Positions 4,399 through 5,059 of a stretch of DNA of 5,059 bases are shown one piece after another; positions within the stretch are counted from its first letter, which is position 1, and the number at the start of each line of letters is the position of its first letter. The notes below the pieces were generated by a model. That model was not told the DNA's origin. It worked only from the letters and a program-made list of their open reading frames with translations, and did not search any database. The position numbers and the translations under genes were made by a program. The stretch is from contig CACXDX010000153.1 in assembly GCA_902766525.1 (NCBI GenBank), positions 1-5,059 on the forward strand, written 5' to 3'. The DNA comes from an uncultured Bacillota bacterium (lineage in GTDB: Bacteria; Bacillota; Dehalobacteriia; UBA7702).

Positions 4399-5059
4399 TC
4401 AGCAGGTTTCCGGTTCTTCCCCCTCATACAGCTTTCCGCGGATCTTCCGCGCAACGTAAACGAAGGGCGTATCCAGCATCGTGGTGCAAAGATAGATCAG
4501 ATAAGTGGAAATAATGATCGAGACCATGGTCGGGGCGTTATATGTGCCGTAAAAGGCGAACAGATTGAACAGACCGGCATTGATCAGCTGGGAGATCATG
4601 GTGGAGCCGTTATTTCTGAGCCAGAGAAAACGGCGGGGGTCTCCGCAGCGCTTCGTCGTAAAGCTCCACCAGCGATGGTAAAACCAAACGTCAAAAAGCT
4701 GGACAATGACGTAGACGGAAACGCCGGAGATCATCATACGCGGCGTATTCGCGAAAACCTCACGGATCGCGGGGGAGGCAAAGTCGTTGACCGACGGCAC
4801 GTAGAGCAGCCAGGACTGGGAGATCACGATAAAGATCACCGAAGCGGCGATGCCCAGGTAGACGCTTTTTTTCGCCGCTTTCTTGCCCTCGTTCTCACTG
4901 AGGATATCGGTGATCAAAAAAGTCGAGGCGAAAAGAACATTGCCCAATGTCATCTCGAGGCCGAAAGCGTCTACGAGGATCAGCACCTCGATATTGGCGG
5001 CGATGGTCGCGATCACGGTAAAAGCGAACATGCCCGCCCGGCCGAAAAGACGGTAAAAC
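4399..5059 (-). CDS. Queuosine precursor transporter (YhhQ / Vut_1 family), 5'-truncated by window edge
   Basis: This is an integral membrane importer of the Vut_1/COG1738 family, which includes E. coli YhhQ; such proteins take up queuosine precursors (preQ0/preQ1) for tRNA modification. The frame stays open to the window edge: FYRLFGRAG is encoded upstream of the internal ATG at 5031, so that ATG is not the true start, and 219 residues are visible out of a usual 220-240 or so. Family marks, in visible numbering, are TDILSENEGKKAA (50-62), RMMISG (107-112) with a following QLFD (120-123), and LWLRNNGSTMISQLINA (145-161). About five to six hydrophobic segments are visible. The C-terminus is short, acidic and ends in cysteine. 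No queuosine biosynthesis gene is in the window. The gene converges with the 57-aa gene and shares its terminator. Specificity is inferred from the family; older databases call it a vitamin uptake transporter. Confidence 0.92.
   Translation of the reverse strand, partial: FYRLFGRAGMFAFTVIATIAANIEVLILVDAFGLEMTLGNVLFASTFLITDILSENEGKKAAKKSVYLGIAASVIFIVISQSWLLYVPSVNDFASPAIREVFANTPRMMISGVSVYVIVQLFDVWFYHRWWSFTTKRCGDPRRFLWLRNNGSTMISQLINAGLFNLFAFYGTYNAPTMVSIIISTYLIYLCTTMLDTPFVYVARKIRGKLYEGEEPETC

Overview
The window reads as a compact, gene-dense chromosomal segment from a member of the Firmicutes (Bacillota). The clues are strong GGAGG/AAGGAG ribosome-binding sites, tight gene packing with overlaps, TATAAT-type promoters with TGn extensions, and hairpin terminators between convergent genes. 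Base composition is moderate (about half G+C by eye), which with the gene set would fit a Negativicutes-type anaerobe (Veillonellaceae/Acidaminococcaceae-like). That placement is a low-confidence inference. I see no insertion sequence, phage gene, CRISPR array, tRNA or rRNA, and no gene-free stretch longer than about 115 bases.

Left block (1-1937, + strand): a LysR-type regulator, cut at its 5' end by the window edge, overlaps azlC by 11 bases, and azlC is followed three bases later by azlD. AzlC and AzlD form a two-subunit branched-chain amino acid exporter (YgaZH type). The overlapping layout makes the regulator part of the transporter operon. Middle block (1938-2966, + strand): an extended -10 promoter overlapping the azlD stop drives a small YbjQ-family protein. 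A flavodoxin-fold oxidoreductase follows 39 bases later and carries a four-cysteine cluster spaced like that of archaeal iron-sulfur flavoproteins. This pair ends at a hairpin terminator that also serves the convergent gene.

Right block (3005-5059): a GIY-YIG (YhbQ-like) small nuclease-domain gene on the - strand is divergent from a two-gene + strand operon. Their promoters lie back to back with the two -35 boxes touching. The operon has an unrecognised 245-aa soluble protein and, overlapping it by ATGA, a 57-aa four-cysteine protein resembling DUF6472. A second perfect hairpin separates this operon from a convergent, 5'-truncated queuosine-precursor transporter (YhhQ/Vut_1 family).

Most of the window is ordinary housekeeping and accessory metabolism. 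The parts most worth a second look are the uncharacterised 245-aa/57-aa coupled pair, the cysteine cluster of the flavoprotein, and the LysR-azlCD arrangement. I did not find convincing evidence of a wholly new multi-gene system.
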